64,000 bases of DNA from Myxococcus hansupus (GTDB lineage: Bacteria > Myxococcota > Myxococcia > Myxococcales > Myxococcaceae), in contig NZ_CP012109.1 of assembly GCF_000280925.3 (NCBI RefSeq), forward strand, positions 9,336,001 to 9,400,000, written 5' to 3'. Below, piece after piece: positions 50,232 through 59,045 of this stretch; positions within the stretch are counted from its first letter, which is position 1; every line of letters begins with the position of its first letter. Position numbers and translations under genes: made by a program. Below the pieces are notes generated by a model. That model ran no database searches and was not told where the DNA came from. It saw only the letters and a program-made list of their open reading frames with translations.

Positions 50232-51770
50232 GGCCAGCAGCGCGCCCGCTCCGGCGAGCAGCATGAAGAGGGCCCCCGCGTTGACGAAGTAGTCCAACGG
50301 CAACAGGGGGCCTTCCACGTAGGCCCGCACCACGCGGTAGCCCACGTGTCCCAGCAGCGCCAGCAGTGGCAGGTTGATGAGCGGCAGCACCAGCCAGCGC
50401 GCGGTGCGCCACCACCCGGCCACTGCCTCCGCCACGCCCGTGGTGGCCGTGTAGCGCCAGGCCCCCGCGCGAGCGACCCGCACTTCCTCCAGCAACGTGT
50501 CCACGTCGGGCACACCCAGCAGCGCGGGGTCCAGCCCTCCCGCGCGCGCCACGCTGCGCGCCTCCGCCAGCGCGGTGCGCGCCGCGGACTCCGCGCTGAA
50601 GTCGTCCTCGAAGGGCTCCACCACCGCGGACTCGGCGGCGCGTGCGCGGGTGTGTCCACGCACCACGTCCACCACGGTGGAGGCCGCCGCCACCGCCAGC
50701 CCCGCGGGCAGGCTGCTGCGTCCCACCAGCGCCGCCGCGCCCAGCCCGCTGGCGCCCCACAGCGACAGCCGCAGGCCCCACGCCGCCGGGCCCCAGAAGC
50801 GGCCTCCGGCTTGCCTGCGTACCTCCGCCGCGAGGTGCCCGTGCGCCAGCCCCAGCCGCGAGTCGAAGTCCGCGCGCAGGCCCTCGGCCGCCTTCTCCAA
50901 TCCCGAGTCCAGCGCGGCGCGCGTGCGAGACAGCAGCGCCAGCGTCTCCTTCAGCGCCGCCTCCACGCGCGTGTGGACTTCTTCCAGCGCGCCCAGCGCG
51001 TTCGTCCTGCGCACGCGCGCCGCCACGGCCTGGGTGGCCAGCCCGCGCAGGTGGAAGAGGAGCGCGCCGAATTCGCCGGACACGTCGCGGCCGTCCTTCG
51101 CCGCCAGCGCGCTGATGGCGAAGACGGGCACGTCCTCCTGGGCCAGTCCGTACTGTTCGGAGGCCAGCTTGCGCACCTGGGCCTTGAGGGTGTCGCGCGA
51201 GGTCTCCGACAGCTCGTCCGCGAAGTTGAGGATGAAGACGAGCGCGCGCCGTTGGGCGAACTCCGTGAGGAACTCGACCTGGGTGGCTTCGGCGACGCTG
51301 CCTCGGTGCATGACGACGAGCGCGACATCCGCGCGCTCCAGCGCCGCGCGGGCGACCTCTCGGTGGGTGGTGGCCACGCTGTTGAGGTCCGGCGTGTCGA
51401 TGAACACCTGTCCGCCCCACAGTCCCTGCGGACCGGGGGCGTATGTCACCACCCGCGCGCCGGAGCCAGCCAAGGCCTCGGTGGCCGTGCCCTCGGGGGC
51501 GAAGACGGTGGCGACGGTGCTGGTGGGCCGGTTGACGCCTTCGCGTGACAGGGCCTGTCCCGCCAGGGCGTTGAGCAGCGTGGACTTGCCCGCGCCGGTG
51601 GCGCCCACCAGCGCCACGGTCAGCGGCGCGTCCTTGCGCGCCACACCCCGTGCGTAGTCGTCCACCAGCCGTTCCAGGCGCGTGGCATGCGGGCGCAGCG
51701 CAGGCAGCTCCAGGGCTGTCTTCAGCAGGGAACGCAGGGCTTCGGGTTCGGGAAGGCTCGTCTCGTCCAC
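50073..51770 (-). CDS. Dynamin-superfamily-like membrane GTPase
   Basis: A protein of 565 aa from the GTG at 51770. The GTPase domain has the P-loop VALVGATGAGKSTLLNALAG, a T-containing switch (RPTSTVATVF), the G3 motif DTPDLNS and G4-like NFADELS. Coiled-coil helices follow. Two hydrophobic pairs lie at about residues 350-385 and 460-525 (WLVLPLINLPLLALLGHVGY, and AGALFMLLAGAGALLASASL). It should be membrane-bound, perhaps remodelling membranes. A perfect 7-1-7 palindrome lies directly before the start. A second GTPase of the same type is at the right edge. The 3' end overlaps the M23 gene by 159 bases. Confidence 0.87.
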   Translation of the reverse strand: MDETSLPEPEALRSLLKTALELPALRPHATRLERLVDDYARGVARKDAPLTVALVGATGAGKSTLLNALAGQALSREGVNRPTSTVATVFAPEGTATEALAGSGARVVTYAPGPQGLWGGQVFIDTPDLNSVATTHREVARAALERADVALVVMHRGSVAEATQVEFLTEFAQRRALVFILNFADELSETSRDTLKAQVRKLASEQYGLAQEDVPVFAISALAAKDGRDVSGEFGALLFHLRGLATQAVAARVRRTNALGALEEVHTRVEAALKETLALLSRTRAALDSGLEKAAEGLRADFDSRLGLAHGHLAAEVRRQAGGRFWGPAAWGLRLSLWGASGLGAAALVGRSSLPAGLAVAAASTVVDVVRGHTRARAAESAVVEPFEDDFSAESAARTALAEARSVARAGGLDPALLGVPDVDTLLEEVRVARAGAWRYTATTGVAEAVAGWWRTARWLVLPLINLPLLALLGHVGYRVVRAYVEGPLLPLDYFVNAGALFMLLAGAGALLASASLAGAARRAGTAGRTRFVEALATLGGRLGEAVEDALRPGREAAQRLLSLR

Positions 51771-51773
51771 GTG

Positions 51774-51788
51774 GGGACAGCCTGTCCC
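51774..51788. promoter_or_regulatory. Perfect 7-1-7 palindrome before the GTPase start
   Basis: GGGACAG and CTGTCCC form a perfect inverted repeat with a single C in the centre, three bases before the GTG start. Because it sits at the ribosome site it could block translation as RNA or bind a repressor as DNA. Confidence 0.55.
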
Positions 51789-51934
51789 GGCTGGGCCCGG
51801 GTGACTACGAAGAAGATGTGGGGAGGGTGCGCCAGCGTGCACTTCGCGGTGGGGTGGGCAACTTTCGCGGCCTGGGCTGAGGCACCGGGCGGATTGGCGG
51901 CGTGGGTGCCGGGAGGAGTAGAAACAGCGGCACC

Positions 51935-52831
51935 ATGGACCTCTTCCTCATGTCGCCTCCGGGCCGCACGTGGGCCCTTCGCGGCCGGAGCAACTTCCGC
52001 AGTCGCGAGGCCCCGCCGGTGGATGCGCTCCAGGCCCGGCGCGAATGGCTGGCGCTGGCGCGGGAAATCGAAGCGCGCGGCGGCACGGTGGTCGCGCTGC
52101 CGTCACCGTCCGAGCTGTTGACCGGAATGCCCTACGCCGCCGAGTGCGGTCAGGTGGTGCCTCGCGAAGGCGCCGCGCCGCTGTTCCTCCTGCCTCGGAT
52201 GATGAGCGCGCACCGGCAGGCGGAGCGTGAGCACTGGGCTCCGTTGGCCCGGGCGCTGGGCATGGAGGTGGTGGACCCGGGGGTTGGCGTCTGGGAGGCC
52301 CACGGTGACGTGGCCACCTTCGATGGCGTCACGCTGTTGTTCTGGGGCGGACGCACGACGCTCGATGGACTGGAGGCCGCCGAGCGCTACTTCCCGGGCG
52401 AGGTGCTGCGCGTGCAGGTCCGCGAGCCCGCCTTCCATGGCAACATGGCCGTGCTCCCGCTGCCCGCGGCGGACCGGCTGATGGTGTGCCCGGAGGTGAT
52501 GACGGCGGAGTCCCATGCGCTCTTGTGCGAGCGCTTCGGGGAGCACCGCTTGCTGGTGGTGACTGAAGAGGAGATTCGCCGCTACGCGACCAACGGTCTT
52601 CCGGTGGGGCGCGACGTGCTGGCACCCTCGGTGGTGCCTCCGCAGGTGCGCGCGCGGCTGGAGGCACTGGGGCTGCGCGTGGTGCCGCTCACGATGCGCG
52701 AGCTGTGCGAGAAGGGCGGAGGCTCTTCACGTTGCCTGGTGTCGCGCGCGGAGGTGGATGCGGCGACCGTGAAGATTCCGGAGGCCTTCCGGCTGTCGGC
52801 GGTCGCGAGGGACATCGATGCCGATGGGTGA
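51935..52831 (+). CDS. Pentein-superfamily amidinohydrolase-like protein
   Basis: A 298-aa protein of the arginine-deiminase/dimethylargininase superfamily. The substrate carboxylate and catalytic acid region is VWEAHGDVATFDGVTLL, with the catalytic His probably in EAFHGNMAVLPL. The nucleophile cysteine sits in KGGGSSRCLVSR near the C-terminus, the classical G-G-G/S-x-x-C motif. It would hydrolyse guanidino groups of arginine derivatives, such as dimethylarginine. The ATG at 51935 is preceded by GGGAGGAG at suitable range. Its stop region overlaps the next gene by 14 bases, implying an operon. Confidence 0.85.
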   Translation: MDLFLMSPPGRTWALRGRSNFRSREAPPVDALQARREWLALAREIEARGGTVVALPSPSELLTGMPYAAECGQVVPREGAAPLFLLPRMMSAHRQAEREHWAPLARALGMEVVDPGVGVWEAHGDVATFDGVTLLFWGGRTTLDGLEAAERYFPGEVLRVQVREPAFHGNMAVLPLPAADRLMVCPEVMTAESHALLCERFGEHRLLVVTEEEIRRYATNGLPVGRDVLAPSVVPPQVRARLEALGLRVVPLTMRELCEKGGGSSRCLVSRAEVDAATVKIPEAFRLSAVARDIDADG

Positions 52832-53624
52832 TGGGGACTCGCTGCCTGGGCAGGCCGAGGCCTTCCTCTCGGCGCATCCCGGCGCGTCCCTGGTCGCGCT
52901 GGGCTCGGGTGAGCACGCGGGCGCGTTGAACCTGTCGCCCCTGGGCGTCCCGGTGACGTTCCTGCCCGCGGAGCGGAACGTGGACCTGGCGATGCGGTAC
53001 CTGTCGCTGAACCAGTTCGCCTTTGGTGGCATCGGCGTGCCGCGTTGGGTGCTGTCGGACTTGTACTTGTTGCCCGGAGCCATCGGGCTGTTGCGCTGTC
53101 CGGCGAGGATGCTGTCCGCCTCGGTTCAAGAGCGGTTGGGGGTGGCGGGCGATGAACCGGCGATTGGCGCGGCGTATTACGCGGCGCCCTCGTTGACGCC
53201 GGGGCTGTTCATCGGTGTGTCGCTGTTGAGCGTGCTCCCCGGGACGGGCGCCTCGCCATGGGTGAAGGCGCTCACGTTGCAGATGCTGCGCGCGCGGCGG
53301 CTGCGGGGCGTGGCCCAGTGGGACAATCCCAGCGTCCGGGTCCACTCACGGCTGGGCCCGTTGCGTCTGGTGGGGCGAGTCCCCGGCGGTCACGAGTACG
53401 GCGAGCGCTCCTTCGTCTATGAATCGGAGCTGACGGACCTGACGCGTCTGGCGGATGCGATGGCGCGTCGGCTCTCGCTGACGCCCACCCTGCGCGTGTC
53501 CGCCACGGACCTGCCCGCGTTGAGCGCGTTGCTCGACCGCGCCGAGGCCGGCGAGGTGTTGCACCTGGTGTATCCCGGCCTGGAGGCGGGCCAGGTGCTG
53601 GTGCGAGAGGGTCCGCTCGACTGA
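52818..53624 (+). CDS. Hypothetical protein coupled to the pentein gene
   Basis: A 268-aa protein with no recognised family. The ATG at 52818 overlaps the end of the pentein gene. Cytoplasmic by composition, it has strands such as SLVALGSGEHAGALNLSPLG and VPVTFLPAERNVDLAMRYLS, with a run of small residues at VLPGTGASP, and a helix-rich C-terminus. No catalytic motif is identified. Translational coupling suggests that it works with the amidinohydrolase-like enzyme, perhaps in the same catabolic or signalling step. Confidence 0.75.
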   Translation: MPMGDGDSLPGQAEAFLSAHPGASLVALGSGEHAGALNLSPLGVPVTFLPAERNVDLAMRYLSLNQFAFGGIGVPRWVLSDLYLLPGAIGLLRCPARMLSASVQERLGVAGDEPAIGAAYYAAPSLTPGLFIGVSLLSVLPGTGASPWVKALTLQMLRARRLRGVAQWDNPSVRVHSRLGPLRLVGRVPGGHEYGERSFVYESELTDLTRLADAMARRLSLTPTLRVSATDLPALSALLDRAEAGEVLHLVYPGLEAGQVLVREGPLD

Positions 53625-53631
53625 CGAGGCG

Positions 53632-54285
53632 TCAGGGGGCGGGAGCCGCGGGGGATTCCATGTCCTCTTCGAGCGCCCGTCGCAGCGCGCTGGCGCCGTT
53701 CCGGACGATGGGCGCTCCGTGTGAGAGGCAGAGGGTCTCCACGGGGAGGTGGTCCAGGATGCGCTGCACGCTGTGTCGGGTGCGCATCGGTTCATCCTGG
53801 TACTCGCTGGGGACGAACCCGGGCGTGCCGTCATCCTCGCGCGTGAGCAGGTCGGAGATGAACGCGACGCCGCGCGGGTGCTGCTGCATCCACAGCGTGT
53901 ACATCGCTTCGGTGGGGCCCGGCGTGTGGAACGAGATGAGCCCCGCGGGCAGCGTGTCGCCCGCGACGTAGGAGAAGTCCGGTTCCTCTTCCAGCGTCAG
54001 GGCGCCTTCGGGCGCCCACACGGGAACCTTGAAGACCTTGCGCAGGCGCCACGCGGAGCGCTGGTGGTTGCCCGCCGTCAGGACGATGGCGGAGACGTTC
54101 CCCAGCTTGCGCAGCGCGGTTTCCTCGATGGGCAGCGGGTCGATGAGGACGACGGCGCCGTCCGTATCCACCACGGCGTACGCGTCACTTCGCGCGCCGC
54201 CAATGCGGTCGTCGGACAGGGTCCAGTGATGGATGCCCGGGACCACCTCGCTCGTCCGCTTCGCCTTCCCCTTGGGCTCGCTCAT
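53632..54285 (-). CDS. Metallo-beta-lactamase-fold protein with degenerate metal motif
   Basis: A 217-aa protein with the MBL-fold strand order (HHWTLSDDRIGGARSDAYAV, VDTDGAVVLIDPLPIEETAL, SAIVLTAGNHQRSAWRLRKV). The usual H-x-H-x-D-H motif is replaced by TAGNHQRSA, which keeps one histidine. Later metal ligands (HTPGPTEAMYTLW, LCLSHGAPI) partly remain. It might bind one metal or none, and be non-hydrolytic. The ATG at 54285 follows the fold start. It converges on the hypothetical gene with seven bases between stops. No function is assigned. Confidence 0.8.
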   Translation of the reverse strand: MSEPKGKAKRTSEVVPGIHHWTLSDDRIGGARSDAYAVVDTDGAVVLIDPLPIEETALRKLGNVSAIVLTAGNHQRSAWRLRKVFKVPVWAPEGALTLEEEPDFSYVAGDTLPAGLISFHTPGPTEAMYTLWMQQHPRGVAFISDLLTREDDGTPGFVPSEYQDEPMRTRHSVQRILDHLPVETLCLSHGAPIVRNGASALRRALEEDMESPAAPAP

Positions 54286-54420
54286 GCGGAGAAAGCTAGG
54301 CACCCCCAGCAGGTGTCACCGGGGCGGGGATGGAGGCCACAGCCTGTTTGCCCCTTTGCTTCCACGGCGGGCACCCGAGGGTGAGCGGGCGGCATCCGCG
54401 AGAGGTCGCAACGTTTCCGC

Positions 54421-56331
54421 ATGATGTCCCGTGTCCCTCATGGCGTGATGGCCCGGCCCCTGGTGCTCTATGACGGTGGCTGCGCATTCTGCCGACGCTG
54501 GGTCGCGCGCTGGCGCTTGCGGACCGAGGGGCGCGTCCGCTACCGGGCAGGCACCTGGTGGCGCCGCTGGCTGCTGGGCATCCCGAAGGCGGACATGCGC
54601 AGGGCCCTGCAGTTGGTGGAGCCCTCCGGCCGTGTGTCGCATGGCTCGGAGGCGTTGTTCCGCGCGCTGGCGGCGTCGCCTCGCCGGGGAACCCGGGTGG
54701 CCGCGCGGCTGGGATTGCTGCCGGGTGTGCTGCACGCGTCCCAGGCGGTCTACGCGGTGGTGGCCCGGCACCGTGGCCGGGCGGCGCGGGTGGACCGGTG
54801 GCTCTTTGGTCGCGCGGTGGTACCGCATGAGTACCGCTGGGTGCGGTGGGCCTTCTCTCGGTTGTTGGGCGGCACCTTCCTGGTCGCCTTCACGTCGCTG
54901 GGGCGGCAGGTGTTGGGCCTGTATGGCACCCGTGGCCTCCGCCCCGTGGCGGAGCGCCTGGACGCGGCGCGCCGCGAGGAGCCCTCCGCGCTGACACGGT
55001 GGCGCCGCATCCCTTCGCTGTTCTGGTGGGATGCCTCGGACGCCTCGCTGGTGCGGGGATGCCGGGCCGGGCAACTGTTGTCCCTGGCGCTGCTCTTCAA
55101 CGTGGCGCCTCGGCTCAGCGTGTCGCTGCTGTGGTCGCTGTACCTGTCCTACGCGGCCGTGGGCCGTGAGTTCCTCTCCTTCCAGTGGGACGTGCTGCTG
55201 CTGGAGATGGGCCTGTTGGGAGCGCTCACCGCACCCGGCGGTCTGCGCCCCGGCGTGGGGCGTGATGCGCCGTCCGCCTTGGACGTGTTCCTGTTCCGGC
55301 TGTTGGTGTTCCGGCTCTATTTCGGCTCGGGGCTCAGCAAGCTCCAGTCCGGGGACCGCACCTGGCGCGAGCTGACCGCGTGCGAGCACTATTACGAGAC
55401 GGCCCCGCTGCCCACGCGTGGCGGCTGGTACGCCCATCATCTGCCTCCGCGCCTCCAGCGCGCCTCCACGTTGGCGGTGCTGGGGTTGGAGACGGCGGTT
55501 CCGTTCCTGGCCTTCGGGCCCCGGCGCTTGCGGCAGTTCGCCTTCTGGAGCCTGGGCGGTTTGCAGGCCGCCATCATCGCCACGGGGAACTACGGGTTCT
55601 TCAACGTCCAGGCGTTGGCGCTGGGGGTGTGGTTGCTGGACGACGCGGCCCTGCGGCGGGTGCTGCCGTTGCCAGAAGGTCCTCCCGCCGAGGCTCGCCC
55701 GTGGTGGCGCACGGGCCTGTCCGCGCTGGTCACCGCACCGCTGCTGGTGCTGGGCGCCTCCGAGGTGCTTCGCCGCTTCGAAGGGTGGCAGCGATACCGG
55801 CCCGCTCGCGTGGAGACGTGGATGACGTGGCTGGAGTCCCAGGCGCGCCCGCTGCGCTCGGTGAATCCCTATGGCCTCTTCAGCATGATGACGGTGCAGC
55901 GGCCGGAAATCCTCGTGGAGGGCTCCGACGACGGCGAGCACTGGAAGGAATATCCGTTCCACTACAAGGTGGGGGACCTGACCCGGCCGCCCCGGCAGGT
56001 GGCGCCCCATCAACCCCGGCTGGACTGGCAGATGTGGTTCGCCGCGCTGGGCTCACCGCCGGGGTGGTTCGTCGCCTTCCTGGCCCGGCTACTGGAAGGC
56101 TCGCCCGAGGTGCTGGGCCTGCTGGCGGGCAACCCCTTCCCGGACGGGCCGCCCCGACTGGTCCGCGCGACGCTCTACGACTACCGGATGACGGACCTGG
56201 CCGAGCGGCGGCGCACGGGCGTCTGGTGGAAGCGTGAGCCGTTGGGGCTCTATGTGCCGCCCCTCTCGCTGTCTCCCGGGCCCCGACCCCGGGGACGCGT
56301 TCCATCGCTGCAGTGGCATGCGGGGGCGTAG
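54421..56331 (+). CDS. DCC (DUF393) domain fused to lipase-maturation-factor-like membrane protein
   Basis: A protein of about 636 aa. The N-terminal DUF393 (DCC) domain has VLYDGGCAFCRRWVARW, with the paired cysteines. A long membrane part follows (about residues 140-430) with six or more TM segments. The C-terminal domain carries WQMWFAALGSPPGWFVAFL, NPFPDGPPRLVRATLYDYRM and WWKREPLGLYVPP, which are characteristic of lipase maturation factor (LMF) proteins. In vertebrates LMF1 helps fold lipases in the ER. Fusion of a redox-type DCC domain suggests disulfide-linked folding of secreted proteins. The start is uncertain: ATGs at 54421, 54424 and 54448 are in frame. Confidence 0.88.
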   Translation: MMSRVPHGVMARPLVLYDGGCAFCRRWVARWRLRTEGRVRYRAGTWWRRWLLGIPKADMRRALQLVEPSGRVSHGSEALFRALAASPRRGTRVAARLGLLPGVLHASQAVYAVVARHRGRAARVDRWLFGRAVVPHEYRWVRWAFSRLLGGTFLVAFTSLGRQVLGLYGTRGLRPVAERLDAARREEPSALTRWRRIPSLFWWDASDASLVRGCRAGQLLSLALLFNVAPRLSVSLLWSLYLSYAAVGREFLSFQWDVLLLEMGLLGALTAPGGLRPGVGRDAPSALDVFLFRLLVFRLYFGSGLSKLQSGDRTWRELTACEHYYETAPLPTRGGWYAHHLPPRLQRASTLAVLGLETAVPFLAFGPRRLRQFAFWSLGGLQAAIIATGNYGFFNVQALALGVWLLDDAALRRVLPLPEGPPAEARPWWRTGLSALVTAPLLVLGASEVLRRFEGWQRYRPARVETWMTWLESQARPLRSVNPYGLFSMMTVQRPEILVEGSDDGEHWKEYPFHYKVGDLTRPPRQVAPHQPRLDWQMWFAALGSPPGWFVAFLARLLEGSPEVLGLLAGNPFPDGPPRLVRATLYDYRMTDLAERRRTGVWWKREPLGLYVPPLSLSPGPRPRGRVPSLQWHAGA

Positions 56332-56347
56332 GCGAGCGGAAGGGGAA

Positions 56348-56383
56348 GCGGGCGTGCGGCCTTGAACGCCCGCGGCCCCTTTT
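56348..56383 (+). terminator. Intrinsic terminator
   Basis: GCGGGCGT (56348-56355) pairs with ACGCCCGC (56366-56373) around ten bases, followed by GGCCCCTTTT. It begins 16 bases after the stop of the DCC-LMF gene. Confidence 0.75.
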
Positions 56384-56411
56384 CCCACCGCGGCCTTGGG
56401 GTGGGGTTAGT

Positions 56412-57281
56412 ATGTCGGCTCCCCACCCATTCCGTCGTCGTGAAGCCGTGAAGACGCTGCGCACTCCTTTTCGCCCCCTCCTTGTCGCCGCCATCGGGCT
56501 GCTGAGCGCCTGTGGGCCCACGCCCACCACCATGAAGCTGGAGCCGCTGGAGACGAAGTTCCTCCGCACTCCGGGGCAGACGGTGAAGCTGCAGTACGAG
56601 GTGTACGACGCCGAAGGCCAGCGCATGTCCGAGCCGAAGCTGCGGTGGACGAGCTCCGCGCCAGACGTGGCTGTGATTCAGGAAGGCCAGTTGACGGTCC
56701 GCAAGTCGGGGAAGACGACCATCGGCGCGACGGGCGGGAAGGTGCGCGCGGCGTTGCCGCTGGAGTTGACCATCCTCAACTCGCTCGACGTGCGCGCGCC
56801 GGGCGCGGACTTCCTCGAGGTGGGCCGCGTCATCAAGCTGCGCGTGGTGGCGAGGAACGAGCAAGGCGCCTCGCTCACGGACGCGGCACCTGAGTTCCGC
56901 ACGACGGACGAGATGGTGGCGCGCGTGGAGGACGGGCAGCTCATCGCCGTCCGTCCGGGCAAGACGACGCTGAGCGCTTCGCTGGGGCACCTCAGCCGGC
57001 ACATCGCGGTGCAGGTGGTGCCCGCGGACTTCGCGCGGCTGGGCCTCAACCTCACCCACCATGCCTTCCAGCGGCGCGGCCAGTCCGTGCAGCTCCAGGC
57101 CCGCGCGTTCAACCGCAGCGGCGTGGTGCTGGACACGGTGCCGCTGGAGTTCTTCACGTCGGATGCCGCCGTCGTGTCCGTTTCGCCCGAAGGGCGCGTG
57201 ACGGCGGTGGGGTCCGGACGCGCCGTGGTGTCCGTCGTCGCCGGGCGGCGGCGGACCGCCGCGGAGTTCGTCGTTCCGTAA
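56412..57281 (+). CDS. Ig-like domain lipoprotein
   Basis: A 289-aa predicted lipoprotein. The signal segment ends in GLLSAC, giving a lipid-modified cysteine near residue 34. Three consecutive BIG2-like Ig modules follow (ending LTVRKSGKTTIGATGGKVRA, IAVRPGKTTLSASLGHLSR and VTAVGSGRAVVSVVAGRRRT), each with a closing G-(K/R)-(T/A) strand. Such modules bind surfaces or partners. The start may also be a GTG at 56448. The 3' end runs directly into a 46-bp tandem repeat, of which its last codons seem to be the first copy. Confidence 0.85.
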   Translation: MSAPHPFRRREAVKTLRTPFRPLLVAAIGLLSACGPTPTTMKLEPLETKFLRTPGQTVKLQYEVYDAEGQRMSEPKLRWTSSAPDVAVIQEGQLTVRKSGKTTIGATGGKVRAALPLELTILNSLDVRAPGADFLEVGRVIKLRVVARNEQGASLTDAAPEFRTTDEMVARVEDGQLIAVRPGKTTLSASLGHLSRHIAVQVVPADFARLGLNLTHHAFQRRGQSVQLQARAFNRSGVVLDTVPLEFFTSDAAVVSVSPEGRVTAVGSGRAVVSVVAGRRRTAAEFVVP

Positions 57282-57410
57282 CGCCGCCGTCGCTGGGCGG
57301 AAGGCGGCGGAGTTCGTCTCTGCGTGGCACCGCCGTCGCTGGGCGGAAGGCGGCGGAGTTCGTCTCTGCGTGGCACCGCCGTCGCTGGGCGGCGGAGTTC
57401 GCCGGTTCGT
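57255..57410. repeat. 46-bp tandem repeat overlapping a gene end
   Basis: CCGCCGTCGCTGGGCGG occurs at 57284, 57330 and 57376, each 46 bases apart. GGCGGAGTTCGTC or close variants recur at about 57260, 57306, 57352 and 57391. The third spacer is shortened by loss of seven bases. The first copy overlaps the stop of the Ig-like lipoprotein gene. The last ends just before the traB stop at 57414. The arms CCGCC and GGCGG can form hairpins. Confidence 0.85.
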
Positions 57411-57413
57411 CAC

Positions 57414-59045
57414 CTACGGCTTGGGGGCCGCAGGCGCCTTCGGCTTCGCCTTGGTGGGGGCGGGAGCCTTCTTCGTGGGGCGCTTGCGCTTCTTGTCGTC
57501 CGCGTCCTCGGGGCAGGGCGGGCGCGGGCCGTCGCTCGGCGGCTGGATGGTGAAGTCGACGCGGCGATTGAGCGCCATGCCTTCTTCCGTCGCGTTGTCG
57601 GCCAGGGGCCGCGAGCGGCCAAAGCCCTGCGAGCACAGGCGCTCGGCGGCCACGCCACTCTCCACCAGGAAGCGCATCACGCTGGCCGCGCGCCGGCGCG
57701 ACAGGTCCAAATTGTACGCGTCGCTCGCACGCGAGTCGGTGTGACCTTCCACGAGCATCCGGTCGGCTTCGGGGTTCTCATTCATCACCCGGGCCACTTC
57801 CTCCAGGATGGGGAAGGACTCCGAGAGGATGATGTCCTGGTCGGTGGCGAAGTTGAGCTGCTCCAGGATGACAATCCGGTTGCCGTCACGCCGCGCCAGC
57901 GGACACCCGTCCTTGCCGCGGCTGCCCGCGGGCTGGTCCGGGCACTTGTCGAGCCGATCCACGACGCCGTCCCCATCCTTGTCGGTGTCCGGGCAGCCCA
58001 TGTTGGCCACGGGGCCGGCCACGTCGGGGCACGCGTCGGCCTCGCCGATGACGCCGTCGCCATCCGGGTCCACGGGCGGCGGCAGCGGCTGCGGAGGCTC
58101 CTTGAAGCGCTCCAGGGCCTCCCACTCGCGCGTCTTCGCCGGAATCCACAGGATGGAGGTGAAGAAGCTCAGCGTGGGGGACGAGATGGAGCAGCCGCAG
58201 CCCATGCCGCCACCAAACGTAAACGTCAGGCCGGTGGAGCTGTACCAGCGCAAGCCGAAGAGCGCCTCCGCCGGAACCTGACGGGGCTCGTTGGGCTGCT
58301 TCGTCAGTCCCACCGCGCCGTGCACCATGCCCACCGCAGTGACGCCGCTGCCTCGGAGGATGGGGACCTCGGCGCCCACGCCGAAGGGCATCATGTCGCC
58401 CACGGAGACGCCGCTGAAGACGCGGTCCGGGCGCTTCCAGAAGCCGCCGTTCAGCGCCAGGAGGATGCCGTTCTCGAAGCGGTAGTCCACCACCAGGCCA
58501 GGGGACCACGTCATCTCGCCGTCACCGGCGAAGGCATCCTGGGCTCCGGTGGGGAAGCTCACGTTCATCGTCACCGCGCCGCCCCAGCCATGGCCCTCGG
58601 CGGGACGGCGGAGGCCGGGGATGGCCACCTTGCCCATGAGGCGCAGGTCACCGAGGACGAAGCTCTCGACGCTGCCCTCGGTGCCGATGACCTCCAGGTT
58701 GGCGCCGCCCTGGGCCAGGATGAGCGGCATGTCCACGCCGATTTCGGCCCAGTCGAACAGGCCGATGGTGGCCATGACGTCCAACTGGAAGCGGTTGCCG
58801 ACCAGGTTGATCTTGCTCAGGTCGCCGCCCTCGGGAATCAGCGACAGGGGGTTGAGCGAATAGCTGAGATACGGGCCGGCCGAGACGGACAGGTGTGACA
58901 GCGGGCGCGACTGCTGCACCACCACCAGGTCCTGAGGCGCGCCAGAGGGCCGGAAGAGCTGCACGTTGAAGCGCGCATCCGGCTGCGCGATGGCGCCGGT
59001 GGACAGCCCCAGCGCCAGGACCAAGAGCAGGTGCGAGGGCTTCAT
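57414..59045 (-). CDS. traB: TraB, OmpA-domain partner of the outer-membrane exchange receptor
   Basis: A 543-aa secreted protein. The signal peptide is LLLVLALGLSTGAIA. The first 300 residues look like an outer-membrane beta-barrel. A thrombospondin-3-like calcium linker follows (DPDGDGVIGEADACPD, DTDKDGDGVVDRLDKCPD). A C-terminal OmpA domain binds peptidoglycan (ADRMLVEGHTDSRASDAYNL, LSRRRAASVMRFL, LCSQGFGRSRPLADN). A Lys/Pro/Ala-rich tail ends it. The ATG overlaps the traA stop (ATGA), so the genes are coupled. In M. xanthus TraB is required with TraA for outer-membrane exchange between kin cells. Order, overlap and domain make-up match that pair. Confidence 0.88.
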   Translation of the reverse strand: MKPSHLLLVLALGLSTGAIAQPDARFNVQLFRPSGAPQDLVVVQQSRPLSHLSVSAGPYLSYSLNPLSLIPEGGDLSKINLVGNRFQLDVMATIGLFDWAEIGVDMPLILAQGGANLEVIGTEGSVESFVLGDLRLMGKVAIPGLRRPAEGHGWGGAVTMNVSFPTGAQDAFAGDGEMTWSPGLVVDYRFENGILLALNGGFWKRPDRVFSGVSVGDMMPFGVGAEVPILRGSGVTAVGMVHGAVGLTKQPNEPRQVPAEALFGLRWYSSTGLTFTFGGGMGCGCSISSPTLSFFTSILWIPAKTREWEALERFKEPPQPLPPPVDPDGDGVIGEADACPDVAGPVANMGCPDTDKDGDGVVDRLDKCPDQPAGSRGKDGCPLARRDGNRIVILEQLNFATDQDIILSESFPILEEVARVMNENPEADRMLVEGHTDSRASDAYNLDLSRRRAASVMRFLVESGVAAERLCSQGFGRSRPLADNATEEGMALNRRVDFTIQPPSDGPRPPCPEDADDKKRKRPTKKAPAPTKAKPKAPAAPKP

